Source of the DNA: a virus
DNA: 64,000 bases
IMG/VR virus record: IMGVR_UViG_3300007511_001396
Span: 1 to 64,000 of that record
Direction: 5' to 3' (one strand)
Part shown: piece after piece, positions 32,122-41,154 of the stretch
Position numbering within the stretch: the stretch's first letter is position 1
Layout: each line of letters opens with the position of its first letter
The notes under the pieces: generated by a model
Told to the model about the DNA's origin: nothing
The model's database searches: none
Seen by the model: the letters and a program-made list of their open reading frames with translations, nothing else
Translations under genes and position numbers: made by a program

Positions 32122-33202
32122 CTTTGAAATAGTGATAGTCGGCGCTGGAGTCGTTGGCTTGGCTATTGCTGAAGAATTGTCCAAGACTTATGACAACATT
32201 CTAGTAGTCGACAAAGAAAGATCATTTGGCAACCACACATCTAGCAGAAATAGTGAGATTATTCATTCTGGGCTCTATTATCCTAAATCTACTCTAAAGA
32301 CAAAATTGTGTATTGAGGGCAACAGATTATTGTATGAGTTTGCCAAAGATAACAAATTACCACACAGAAGATGCGGAAAGTTAATTGTAGCCTCCGAAGA
32401 TAAAGAGATACCAGTATTAAAAAAGTTATTACTTCAGGGTTTAGAGAATGGAGTAAGTGATTTGGAAATGGTGTCTAGTGATTATATAAAGGACGTAGAG
32501 CCACAAATAAAAGCGATACAAGCCTTGAAAGTGCCATCAACTGGTATCATCGATAGCCACCAATTAATGGCAAGACTTGAATCTAACGCCGAAAATAGAG
32601 GAGTCTGTTTTTCGTATAACACAGAGATTTCGAATATTAATAAAAAAAATGATCTTTTTTGGTTGACAAGTGGCAACGATGATGTTATGATATCTTCAAG
32701 GGTATTAATAAACTCTGCTGGGTTGTGGTCAGATGAAGTGGCCGCAATGGCAGGAATAAAAGATTATAAGATATTTTGGTGTAAAGGGGAATATTACAAG
32801 ACCACAAAATATCGCAATATGAATCACTTAATATACCCAGTACCAGATCCAGATGGCAAATATCTTGGAATACACACAGTGTTAGATTTGGATGGAAATG
32901 TTTCTTTTGGCCCAAACGCCACATATGTTGATAATTTAGACTATTATCAAACAGAAGATAATATAAGACACTTCAAAAATTCTATTGATAGATATTTAGA
33001 CATTACTGAAAATGACTTAACGCCATCTATGGTTGGCATTAGACCAAAGATTCAAAGCCCATCAGAAACATTTAAAGACTTTATCATTAAAAATGAAGCC
33101 GACAACGGCTACAACAACCTAATCAATTTAATTGGAATTGAATCACCAGGCTTAACAAGCTGTCTAGCGATAGCAAAACTAACAAAAGGACTAATACAAT
33201 AA
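32105..33202 (+). CDS. FAD-dependent oxidoreductase (LhgO/DAO family)
   Basis: A 365-residue protein with the FAD dinucleotide-binding GAGVVG near residues 12-17, followed by VDKERSFGNHTSSRNSEIIH, the substrate-side signature of L-2-hydroxyglutarate dehydrogenase/oxidase-like enzymes. The C-terminal VGIRPKIQSP and LIGIESPGLTSCLAIA close the fold. It would oxidise a hydroxy acid or similar; in a sugar cluster it might act on a sugar-derived acid (inference). Stop and next ATG overlap (TAATG). Confidence 0.8.
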   Translation: MTKKADFEIVIVGAGVVGLAIAEELSKTYDNILVVDKERSFGNHTSSRNSEIIHSGLYYPKSTLKTKLCIEGNRLLYEFAKDNKLPHRRCGKLIVASEDKEIPVLKKLLLQGLENGVSDLEMVSSDYIKDVEPQIKAIQALKVPSTGIIDSHQLMARLESNAENRGVCFSYNTEISNINKKNDLFWLTSGNDDVMISSRVLINSAGLWSDEVAAMAGIKDYKIFWCKGEYYKTTKYRNMNHLIYPVPDPDGKYLGIHTVLDLDGNVSFGPNATYVDNLDYYQTEDNIRHFKNSIDRYLDITENDLTPSMVGIRPKIQSPSETFKDFIIKNEADNGYNNLINLIGIESPGLTSCLAIAKLTKGLIQ

Positions 33203-34131
33203 TGAATATTTTAATCACTGGCGCAGCAGGATACATCGGGAGCGAGTTGATAGATTACTTGCTCAAAGACAATCACACAGTAATTGCATATGACAACTTA
33301 ATGTATGATCCAACATCTCTCTTGAGATACACAAACAATCCTAATTTCTCATTCGTCAAAGGAGATGTAAGAAACTTAACGCTCTTGGGAGAACATATGA
33401 AAGATGCAGATGTGATCATTCCTTTGGCAGCTCTTGTTGGGTTCCCATTATGTGATCAAGACCCACGCGCTGCCCAAGAAATTAACCATGATGTTAACAC
33501 TTGGATAGCCAACAATAAAAGGCCAGAACAGAGGGTCATTTACCCTTGTACAAACTCTGGTTATGGAACAAGTGAAGATGGCTCTGTTTGTACTGAAGAA
33601 TCCCCGCTGAATCCGGTATCACTATATGGACGAACAAAAGTCGCCGCAGAAGAAGAATATAGAAAGGTTGATAACTTTGTAACATTCAGGTTTGCAACTG
33701 TTTTTGGCCCAGGGTCACGTATGAGGACAGATTTATTAGTAAACAATTTTGTTCTAGGAGCCCTAAGAGAGCGACTTTTAGTTTTATATGAATGCGAATT
33801 TATGAGAAACTATGTACATCTGCAAGATGTCTGCCGAGCATTTAAATATATTATTGATAATTGGGATACTTGCAAAAACGAAACATATAATATGGGTAAC
33901 GATAGTTTGAATATGAACAAATTGCAATTAGCTGAGAAAATTCAAGAACATATTCCTTTAGAGATTATTAAAGCAGAATTTAACTCAGACCCGGATATTA
34001 GGGATTACGAAGTCAGTAGTCAAAAGTTTTATGACAAGGGATTTGAATGCGCTTATGATCTAGATGACGGCATTCGCCAATTAGTGACAGCTTATAGTAT
34101 CATTGAATCACCGTGGTATGCAAACTATTAA
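33202..34131 (+). CDS. NAD-dependent sugar epimerase/dehydratase
   Basis: A 309-residue SDR protein with ITGAAGYIGSELIDYL at the NAD site and the catalytic pair in YGRTK (Y-x3-K). The YPCTNSGYG segment supplies the Ser/Thr. The family interconverts nucleotide sugars; exact substrate (UDP-, GDP- or CDP-linked) cannot be told. Starts one base into the previous stop codon. Confidence 0.8.
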   Translation: MNILITGAAGYIGSELIDYLLKDNHTVIAYDNLMYDPTSLLRYTNNPNFSFVKGDVRNLTLLGEHMKDADVIIPLAALVGFPLCDQDPRAAQEINHDVNTWIANNKRPEQRVIYPCTNSGYGTSEDGSVCTEESPLNPVSLYGRTKVAAEEEYRKVDNFVTFRFATVFGPGSRMRTDLLVNNFVLGALRERLLVLYECEFMRNYVHLQDVCRAFKYIIDNWDTCKNETYNMGNDSLNMNKLQLAEKIQEHIPLEIIKAEFNSDPDIRDYEVSSQKFYDKGFECAYDLDDGIRQLVTAYSIIESPWYANY

Positions 34132-34141
34132 GGGAGACAAC

Positions 34142-35653
34142 ATGGAGCACGAAATAGATGTTTTATTTGTTCACCCAAATGGTTCTCCGATAATATACCA
34201 AGAACTTAGTAAAACATATTCTGCAATAGAACCACCTATTTGGGCAGGACTTTTGGCCAATAATGCCAGAAAGAATAATTTTAAAACTAAAATTTTAGAT
34301 TGTGAGGCAGAACGCTTTGGAGCAGAAGAGTCAGCAAACGCTATTAAAGCGATAAATCCAAGGCTAGTCGCCTTAGTGATTTATGGACAACAGCCATCCG
34401 CATCCACACAAAATATGATTGGTGCCCGTGTTCTACTAGAAGAGTTAAAAAACAAAGACTTCATAGGAAAGACAATATTAATAGGATTGCATCCATCTGC
34501 AACATCCCGCAACACTATGGAAACTGAGATAACTGACTTTGTTTGTCAAGGCGAAGGGCCACACACAATAAAGGCTCTTTTAGAGATAGATATGAACAAT
34601 ACTGAGCATTTATCAACAGTTCCGAGTCTCTGGTATCGCGATGATCAAGACACAAAATGTACGACTCCTGCTCCTATAATACCACAAGAAGAACTTGCAA
34701 CAGAACTTCCGGGTATGGCTTGGGATTTGTTACCGATGGACAAATATCGAACATCAAATTGGCACGCCATGACCAATGAAGATGACCGAAGCCCATTTGC
34801 ATCTCTGTATACTAGTCTAGGTTGCCCTTTCAAGTGTAGCTTTTGTTGTATAAATGCCCCCTTTGGAAATAACAATTTAGAGAATTGGGACTCAGCCCGT
34901 AATAAATTTCGCTATTGGGATCCTGAATTTATGATCACGGAGTTTGAAAAATTGCATGAAATGGGAATCAAGAATGTAAAGATAGCAGATGAGATGTTTG
35001 TATTATATCCGGATCACTTTATGAGACTGTGTGAGATGATTATCGATAGAGGGTATAAATTTAATATTTGGGCATATGCTAGAATAGATACGGTAAAAGA
35101 AAAATATTTAAGTACTCTCAAGAGAGCAGGAGTAACTTGGTTGGCACTAGGAATAGAATCTGGAAACACTATGGTAAGAAAAGATGTCACTAAAGGTAAA
35201 TTTACTGATGTTAAAATTAAAGATTTGGTTGAAAATATCCAAAATGCGGGCATCAAAGTAATAGGCAACTATATTTTTGGATTACCAGAGGACACAATGG
35301 AGACTATGAGAGATACTTTGGATTTAGCTAAAGAACTAAATTGTGAGTTTGCTAATTTTTATTCTGCAATGGCTTATCCTGGTTCTAAATTATATTTAGA
35401 TGCCTTACGAGAAGGCTGGGAACTGCCAGATTCATATGTTGGCTTCTCTCAACACTCTTATGAAACGAAGCCTCTACCAACTAAACATATCTCGGCAGCC
35501 CAAGTTTTAGGATTCAGAGATAAAGCTTTTGATGAGTACTACAAAAACGAGGATTATCTTGTTATGATAGAGGAGAAGTTTGGACACTCTACTAGGCAAG
35601 GCATAGAAGAGATGGTAAAGATTAAACTTAAACGAAAGATTTTAGGAGATTGA
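34142..35653 (+). CDS. B12-binding-domain radical SAM protein
   Basis: ATG 34142 follows GGGAG. The 503-residue protein has an N-terminal Rossmann domain of the cobalamin-binding type (HPNGSPIIYQ, ILIGLHPSATSR) and a radical SAM core with C228-x3-C232-x2-C235 (CPFKCSFC) for the 4Fe-4S cluster. Members (BchE, P-methylase group) methylate unreactive carbon or phosphorus or form rings. The classic D-x-H-x-x-G cobalamin ligand motif is not obvious. In this setting C-methylation of a sugar is one reading (inference). Confidence 0.8.
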   Translation: MEHEIDVLFVHPNGSPIIYQELSKTYSAIEPPIWAGLLANNARKNNFKTKILDCEAERFGAEESANAIKAINPRLVALVIYGQQPSASTQNMIGARVLLEELKNKDFIGKTILIGLHPSATSRNTMETEITDFVCQGEGPHTIKALLEIDMNNTEHLSTVPSLWYRDDQDTKCTTPAPIIPQEELATELPGMAWDLLPMDKYRTSNWHAMTNEDDRSPFASLYTSLGCPFKCSFCCINAPFGNNNLENWDSARNKFRYWDPEFMITEFEKLHEMGIKNVKIADEMFVLYPDHFMRLCEMIIDRGYKFNIWAYARIDTVKEKYLSTLKRAGVTWLALGIESGNTMVRKDVTKGKFTDVKIKDLVENIQNAGIKVIGNYIFGLPEDTMETMRDTLDLAKELNCEFANFYSAMAYPGSKLYLDALREGWELPDSYVGFSQHSYETKPLPTKHISAAQVLGFRDKAFDEYYKNEDYLVMIEEKFGHSTRQGIEEMVKIKLKRKILGD

Positions 35654-35654
35654 G

Positions 35655-36266
35655 ATGTTTACGAAAGAAGATTTAATAGAATATGAAAATGAGATTGCTG
35701 CTCGTTTTGACGATGCCCAAATAAGGGCACCAGTACATTTGTACAATGGAAACGAAGAACAAATTATAAAAGTGTTCAAAGAACAAGACATTGGTCAAGA
35801 TGACTGGGTTCTCTGTTCCTGGAGAAGCCATTATCAATGCTTATTGAAAGGAGTACCACCAGACGCTCTAACAAAAGCTATCTTGCAAGGCCGCTCCATT
35901 TCTCTTTGTTTTGCAGAGCAAAGAATCTTGTGTTCTGGCATTGTAACTGGCACGATACCAATTGCTGTTGGCATTGCATTAGATATTAAGCGAAAAGGTG
36001 GAACAAATAAAGTGTATTGTTTTATGGGTGATATGACATCTGAAACCGGTGTGGCCCACGAAAACATTAAATATGCAAGAAACCACGAGCTACCAATTCA
36101 CTTCATCATAGAAGATAACGGTAAATCAGTGTGTACTGACACGAGAGCAACATGGTCTCAAGATACTATGACCTTTGAGGGAATAAATGATGATTATGTT
36201 ACGTACTATAAATATAATTTAGATAAATACCCGCATGCAGGCGCGGGAAAGAGGGTTCAATTCTAA
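35655..36266 (+). CDS. Thiamine-diphosphate enzyme, alpha-like subunit
   Basis: A 203-residue protein with the ThDP signature GDMTSE...N (GDMTSETGVAHENIKYARNH then IIEDNGKS), as in E1-alpha subunits of 2-oxo acid dehydrogenases, and GTIPIAVGIALDIK before it. It is much shorter than pyruvate dehydrogenase E1-alpha (about 350-400). Together with the next gene it should form one heteromeric ThDP enzyme. No E2 or E3 genes are present, so a transketolase-like or carboligase role on a sugar is more likely than oxidative decarboxylation (inference). Confidence 0.8.
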   Translation: MFTKEDLIEYENEIAARFDDAQIRAPVHLYNGNEEQIIKVFKEQDIGQDDWVLCSWRSHYQCLLKGVPPDALTKAILQGRSISLCFAEQRILCSGIVTGTIPIAVGIALDIKRKGGTNKVYCFMGDMTSETGVAHENIKYARNHELPIHFIIEDNGKSVCTDTRATWSQDTMTFEGINDDYVTYYKYNLDKYPHAGAGKRVQF

Positions 36267-36805
36267 TGGGACTATATTTTGATGAAATAGAGAGAGCTAT
36301 GACTTATCTCGGAAAGCAAGAAGATACAATTTTTCTTGGACAAGCTGTTGCCTATAAGGGTACTGCTATGACTAATACTTTGACAGGGGTTTCGAGAGAC
36401 AAGCTTATTGAAATGCCTGTCAACGAAGAGATGCAAATGGGGATCACTAACGGGTTGAGCATAGCAGGTTCTGTGCCGATTAGTATATATCCGAGATGGA
36501 ACTTTCTATTGTGTGCCGTTAATCAATTGGTCAATCATCTCGATAAGCTTAAAGAATATTCGCATGGTGAGTACGTCCCGAAAGCAATTATTCGAGTAGG
36601 TATTGGCTCGGAGCGACCACTAAACCCTCAGATCCAACACACAGGAGATTTCACAGAAGCTTTTAGAGCTATGACTACTAATATAGAAGTTATTCGTTGT
36701 GATGAGCCAGAAGATATTTTCCCTGCATATCACAAAGCTTATAATCGGACAGACGGTAAAAGCACAATAGTGGTAGAATATGGAGATTATTATGGAGAAA
36801 AATAA
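36266..36805 (+). CDS. Thiamine-diphosphate enzyme, beta-like (pyrimidine) subunit
   Basis: A 179-residue protein resembling the pyrimidine-binding domain of E1-beta/transketolase: MPVNEEMQMGITNGLSIAGS supplies the catalytic Glu, and PISIYPRWNFLLCAVNQLVN follows. The C-terminal transketolase domain of normal E1-beta subunits (about 330 residues) is missing. The stop-start overlap with the alpha gene supports a tightly matched pair. Confidence 0.78.
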   Translation: MGLYFDEIERAMTYLGKQEDTIFLGQAVAYKGTAMTNTLTGVSRDKLIEMPVNEEMQMGITNGLSIAGSVPISIYPRWNFLLCAVNQLVNHLDKLKEYSHGEYVPKAIIRVGIGSERPLNPQIQHTGDFTEAFRAMTTNIEVIRCDEPEDIFPAYHKAYNRTDGKSTIVVEYGDYYGEK

Positions 36806-37748
36806 TAAAGTTTTATTTGTTACAGAAAAGTGGTGTGATGCTGATCCAAATAAGGGCTTGACAAACAACTACCATAATCTTTTTGGAACCTTTCGGAACA
36901 CATTCCCAGATACACAATTTAATATTGTACATATGGACGAATACTCTCTTCGGAAGAAACAACATATTGATAATTTTTTGATGACTCTTATCGAGCGCTC
37001 GGAACCTGACATCGTTATTTTTTCTTTGCTAGGTAAGTCTAACCTTAATCCCACTAATATTAGTTTAAAATTTATTAAAGAAAGAGGTTGCAAAACTGTC
37101 TTTATGTGGCCAGATGTGTTCGATGGCTGGGGCATTCCAGAGATACAAGAACTAAATGTCGAAGGCTTGGCTGATTTGCATGTCTGCTGGGGTTCAGAAA
37201 AGAATTTTGAGACAGAACAAGATAATGTTGTTTGGTTATGGGCACCACAAGACGAAACACTGTACCACCCGTTGGAAAACAACATGCACACCTTGGAATC
37301 TAGCTTCCTCGGTAGCCCTAGATACCCCGAAAGACAAAAATTCTTAACACACCTTTTAACATCTGGTGCAAAAGTTTTTATTGGTGGAGGTCAGCGAGAA
37401 GAGGGCTTAACTCCAATGAAATATGCTGAACTGATGAGAAATAGCAAAATAAGCATCAACTTTCCACAGGGGCCAGATGGATATGATCAATGCAAGGGTC
37501 GAGTATGGGAGATTTTGGCAAGCAAATCTCTTTTGTTGGAAAGAAAGAATAATGCCACTGCTGCTCTATTAACAGAGGGTGTCCATTATATTGAATTTAC
37601 AGATGAGGAAGATCTTGCAGCAAAAATAGATTACTATCTTGAGAATGATGGCGAAAGAGAACATATCGCCGAAAAGGGCTATCAACGATTCAAAGAAGCA
37701 TTTACGGCAAAAGTGTTTTGGAACACAATTATGGAGAGAATAAAATGA
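36792..37748 (+). CDS. CgeB/GT-B-like glycosyltransferase
   Basis: Start at ATG 36792 with GGAG six nt upstream, inside the end of the previous gene. The 318-residue protein ends with GRVWEILASKSLLLERKNNA and a helix typical of CgeB/YkvP-type GT-B proteins. The middle contains INFPQGPDGYDQCKGRVWE. It probably transfers a sugar in the same glycan; donor unknown. Four-nt overlap (ATGA) with the next gene. Confidence 0.68.
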   Translation: MEKNNKVLFVTEKWCDADPNKGLTNNYHNLFGTFRNTFPDTQFNIVHMDEYSLRKKQHIDNFLMTLIERSEPDIVIFSLLGKSNLNPTNISLKFIKERGCKTVFMWPDVFDGWGIPEIQELNVEGLADLHVCWGSEKNFETEQDNVVWLWAPQDETLYHPLENNMHTLESSFLGSPRYPERQKFLTHLLTSGAKVFIGGGQREEGLTPMKYAELMRNSKISINFPQGPDGYDQCKGRVWEILASKSLLLERKNNATAALLTEGVHYIEFTDEEDLAAKIDYYLENDGEREHIAEKGYQRFKEAFTAKVFWNTIMERIK

Positions 37749-38575
37749 GTTATAAGTATGATGTTTCGATTCTGATGCCAGCAATCAGAACACACCAATG
37801 GTTAATGATGTATGGCAGTTTATTCAATGCTTGTAAGAACTATTCTTGGGAGCTTGTGATGGTTAGCCCATTTGATTTACCACCAGAGATGCAACACTTT
37901 GATAATGTTAAATTGATAAAAGACTACGGCGCCCCAACAAGAGCCGCCCAAATAGGAGCAATTCAGTGTGAAGGAGAATATATGTATCATTGTGTAGATG
38001 ATGCTATTTTTCTCCCTGATGCTATTGACGATACTATGGACTTTCTGAGAGAACATAATAATAAAAAGTTTGTTGTCAATATGCGATACAGAGAAGGCGC
38101 CTTATATTCGGGAGGCACTCTTCCAATGGGATTTTGGACAGCACACTTCCACGACGAGTTGCGGCTTGCTGGGATACCGAGAGATTATAAGATCTCTCTT
38201 CATCACTTTATGAGAATGGATTATTTTAAAGAACTGGGCGGTTGGGATTGTCAATTTGAATACATTAATCATCCGTTACATGATCTGATGTTTAGAGTGC
38301 AGGCAGATGGCGGCAGATTATTTGACTCCCGCACAGACGCCACAACTTGTAATCACTACGTCAACAAAACAAAAGATCATGCTCCAATATATGATGCACA
38401 AACCTTTGGCGATAAACCAAAATTTGATGCTATTTATTCATCGCCCGATGCTGCATCTAAGAGAATCAAACTTGATTTAGATAATTGGCAGCAAACATCC
38501 CCAGTGTGGAAGCGTAGATTTGAATCTAAAAATGGCAAGTTACCACAGAGCTATAAGGAGCTAGGATATAAATGA
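37745..38575 (+). CDS. GT2-like glycosyltransferase, paralogue 1 of 3
   Basis: A 276-residue GT-A protein beginning MSYKYDVSILMPAIRTHQW. It has KDYGAPTRAAQIGA and a DD metal site in HCVDDAIFL, and ends SPVWKRRFESKNGK. The same landmarks (K-D-(Y/F)-G-x-P-x-R, x-DD, WKRRF) recur in the genes at 40366 and 41151, so these three are paralogues. Probably transfers sugars in the phage glycan. Confidence 0.75.
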   Translation: MSYKYDVSILMPAIRTHQWLMMYGSLFNACKNYSWELVMVSPFDLPPEMQHFDNVKLIKDYGAPTRAAQIGAIQCEGEYMYHCVDDAIFLPDAIDDTMDFLREHNNKKFVVNMRYREGALYSGGTLPMGFWTAHFHDELRLAGIPRDYKISLHHFMRMDYFKELGGWDCQFEYINHPLHDLMFRVQADGGRLFDSRTDATTCNHYVNKTKDHAPIYDAQTFGDKPKFDAIYSSPDAASKRIKLDLDNWQQTSPVWKRRFESKNGKLPQSYKELGYK

Positions 38576-39357
38576 AAGTAGGAATAATAGGTGTTGGTAT
38601 TGTTGGAGGTGCATGTAAATTTGGCTTTGAGCTTTTAGGACACAATGTTTCGGTACATGATATTGCACTTGAGACAAAAATAGAAGATGTTTTGGATACT
38701 GAAGTGGTATTTGTGTGCGTTCCGTCCCCACAAGGAGATGATGGAGCTTGTGACATTTCAATAGTAGAAGAAGTTGTCAACAATTTAAACCAGTTGGGAT
38801 ATCAAGGGATTGTAGCGATTAAATCAACAGTTGTACCTGGAACAACCAAGGCATTAATCGAGAGCACACTTATGAATATTGTTTTTGTACCAGAATTCTT
38901 AAGAGAGCGTTGTGCAATTACTGATTTTACTGAAAACCATGATGTGTGCATAATCGGCTGTAGTGACCCCGAGACGTTTGAAAAAATAAAAGACTGCCAC
39001 GGACATCTACCTGAAAAGTTCGTCCGTCTTACGCCCTCTGAGGCCGAGTTCTGTAAGTATTTCAACAACGTCTATAACGCCACTCTTATTATTTTTGCCA
39101 ATAGCTTCTATGAAGCTTGTAAAGAGCAGGGCGTCGATTACACAAACATTAAAAATGCTGTTGTGAATCGTAAACACATTCACGGCAATTATCTCGAATG
39201 TAATGACAATTTTAGGGGCTTTGGGGGAATGTGCCTCCCAAAAGATGTGTCAGCTATGGCAAAACTAATGGAAAGCTCAAGTGTTGATTTTTTTGATGAT
39301 TTATTAGATGAAAATAGTAAATACAAAGTTACTGTATTTGAAGGAATGAGGAAGTGA
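38572..39357 (+). CDS. Short UDP-glucose/GDP-mannose dehydrogenase-like protein
   Basis: A 261-residue protein with the NAD site VGIIGVGIVGGACKFGFE, STVVPGTT, E-F-L-R-E-R and the active-site Cys221 in FGGMCLPKD. Family members are 390-440 residues; the C-terminal UDP-binding domain is absent, so this is a shortened form that keeps the catalytic centre. It would oxidise a sugar nucleotide at C6 to a uronic acid if active. Overlaps both neighbours by 4 nt. Confidence 0.78.
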   Translation: MKVGIIGVGIVGGACKFGFELLGHNVSVHDIALETKIEDVLDTEVVFVCVPSPQGDDGACDISIVEEVVNNLNQLGYQGIVAIKSTVVPGTTKALIESTLMNIVFVPEFLRERCAITDFTENHDVCIIGCSDPETFEKIKDCHGHLPEKFVRLTPSEAEFCKYFNNVYNATLIIFANSFYEACKEQGVDYTNIKNAVVNRKHIHGNYLECNDNFRGFGGMCLPKDVSAMAKLMESSSVDFFDDLLDENSKYKVTVFEGMRK

Positions 39358-40373
39358 AAAAAATATTAATAACAGGAAGCCAAGGCTTTATTGGTTCATA
39401 TCTATGCGCAGAGTTTTTAAATAAGGGATATGAGGTCATCGGCCTAGATAACTTTTCTAAATATGGCCCAGTTGATAGGTCACATGACAACCATCCAAAT
39501 TTTAGACTCTTGGAAATGGACGCTATTAACTTAGATCCAGATAATATACCCCCAGAACTACAGGGCATCGAATATATAATAGCTGCTGCAGCAATGATCG
39601 GAGGAATTACTTATTTTCATAAATATGCCTATGATTTATTGGCTACCAATGAACGCATACTTGCTTCAACGTTCGATCTAGCTATTAAATTAAACAAAGA
39701 ACAAGCATTGAAGAGAATAGTCGTATTATCTAGCAGCATGGTGTTTGAAAACACCGATATTTATCCGACCCCTGAAGAAGAAATTAAAACTTGTGCCCCA
39801 CCAATGAGCACATACGGATTCCAAAAGCTTGCAGTAGAATATTTTTGTAAAGGAGCACTTGAACAATATGGTCTCCCGTATACCATTATCAGACCCTTTA
39901 ACTGTGTGGGTGTTGGCGAGGAAGACGCTATTGGAGAACACGAAGTAAAATCTGGCAACATTAAGCTAATGATGAGTCACGTATTGCCAGATATCATAAA
40001 TAAAATTCTCAAAGGCCAAAACCCTGTTCACATTTTAGGGACTGGCAATCAGATAAGGTGCTACACTAACGGTAAAGATATAGCTAGAGGCATACGCATG
40101 TGCTTAGAGAGCGAAAATGCAATCAATAATGACTTTAATATATCTACACCCTCGGCTACATCTGTGGTAGAATTAGCTGAGACAGTGTGGGACATTATAA
40201 ACCCAGGTGTCCCATTTTCGTTTGCTAGTGATGAAGCCTATCTCTACGATGTACAAAAGAGAATACCAGATGTCTCCAAAGCAAAGGACTTAATCGGATT
40301 TGAAGCGGAGGTTTCTTTTGAGGAATCAGTTCGAGAGGTTATTGATTATATGAGGAGTAAAGAAATTGGATAA
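39354..40373 (+). CDS. NAD-dependent nucleotide-sugar epimerase
   Basis: A 339-residue SDR protein starting (GTG) with ILITGSQGFIGSYLCAEFLN, the catalytic YGFQK (Y-x3-K) and SSSMVFE. It follows a UDP-sugar dehydrogenase-like gene, so it might act on the uronic acid product as an epimerase or decarboxylase, but the substrate is not shown by sequence. TTG start of the next gene overlaps its end. Confidence 0.78.
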   Translation: MKKILITGSQGFIGSYLCAEFLNKGYEVIGLDNFSKYGPVDRSHDNHPNFRLLEMDAINLDPDNIPPELQGIEYIIAAAAMIGGITYFHKYAYDLLATNERILASTFDLAIKLNKEQALKRIVVLSSSMVFENTDIYPTPEEEIKTCAPPMSTYGFQKLAVEYFCKGALEQYGLPYTIIRPFNCVGVGEEDAIGEHEVKSGNIKLMMSHVLPDIINKILKGQNPVHILGTGNQIRCYTNGKDIARGIRMCLESENAINNDFNISTPSATSVVELAETVWDIINPGVPFSFASDEAYLYDVQKRIPDVSKAKDLIGFEAEVSFEESVREVIDYMRSKEIG

Positions 40374-41154
40374 GCCAGAAATATCTCTAATATTGCCAAG
40401 TATTAGGCCAGATAGATTAGAGGGGTTGTATGAATCTATTCTTAAATCCACCAATCGTTCATTTGAATTAATAGTGGCGGGTCCGTACCCATTACCACCA
40501 GCACTACAAGATATAAAAAATATCAAATATGTTAAAGATTATGGCTCACCTGTACGAGCTTCTAATGTCGCCGCGTCATTATGTGAAGGAGAAGTCTACA
40601 CATGGTTAGCAGATGATTGTATAATGTTTGAAGATTCACTTGATAAGTGTATGGACATATTTTATGAAATGGGAGATTCTAAAAATAATGTACTTGTGGC
40701 AAAGTACTTTGAGGGCGAAATGGGCTCCCAAGAGCGAACCAGTCTTCAGCCAGATAGTTATTTTAAAATTATTAATACCCCAGCTAGTTCTCCACATCTT
40801 CCAAAAGATTGGTGGCTCTTTAATATTGCTTTTATGCGTGCAAGCTTTTTTGAAAAACTTGGTGGTTGGGATGCGTCATATGAAGGCACTTGGGCATCTC
40901 ATGCTGATATGGCAATCAGAGCACAGTTTGCGGGAGCAAATGTAAAGATGGCTGATGTACCCTTATTTGTTTGTGATCATATGCCTGGTGGAACTGGTGA
41001 TCATATGCCAATCTTTATTTGCCAACACCAACACGATGAACCACTCTTACACCAAAGATACAGAGATCCACAATGGACTTTGAATTTACCCCACAGGATG
41101 AAAATTGACAACTGGAAAAACGCACCAATTATTTGGAAACGGAGATTTAAATGA
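40366..41154 (+). CDS. GT2-like glycosyltransferase, paralogue 2 of 3
   Basis: A 262-residue protein starting at TTG 40366 (DKPEISLILPSIRPDRLEGL). It has KDYGSPVRASNVAAS, the ADDC metal site and ends APIIWKRRFK, matching paralogues at 37745 and 41151. The start overlaps the end of the epimerase gene by 8 nt. Confidence 0.75.
   Translation: MDKPEISLILPSIRPDRLEGLYESILKSTNRSFELIVAGPYPLPPALQDIKNIKYVKDYGSPVRASNVAASLCEGEVYTWLADDCIMFEDSLDKCMDIFYEMGDSKNNVLVAKYFEGEMGSQERTSLQPDSYFKIINTPASSPHLPKDWWLFNIAFMRASFFEKLGGWDASYEGTWASHADMAIRAQFAGANVKMADVPLFVCDHMPGGTGDHMPIFICQHQHDEPLLHQRYRDPQWTLNLPHRMKIDNWKNAPIIWKRRFK

Noticed and set aside
36205-36214. TATAAATATAA resembling a T4 late promoter
   Set aside because: It lies inside the ThDP alpha-like gene, not before a late gene, and such AT-rich words are common here.
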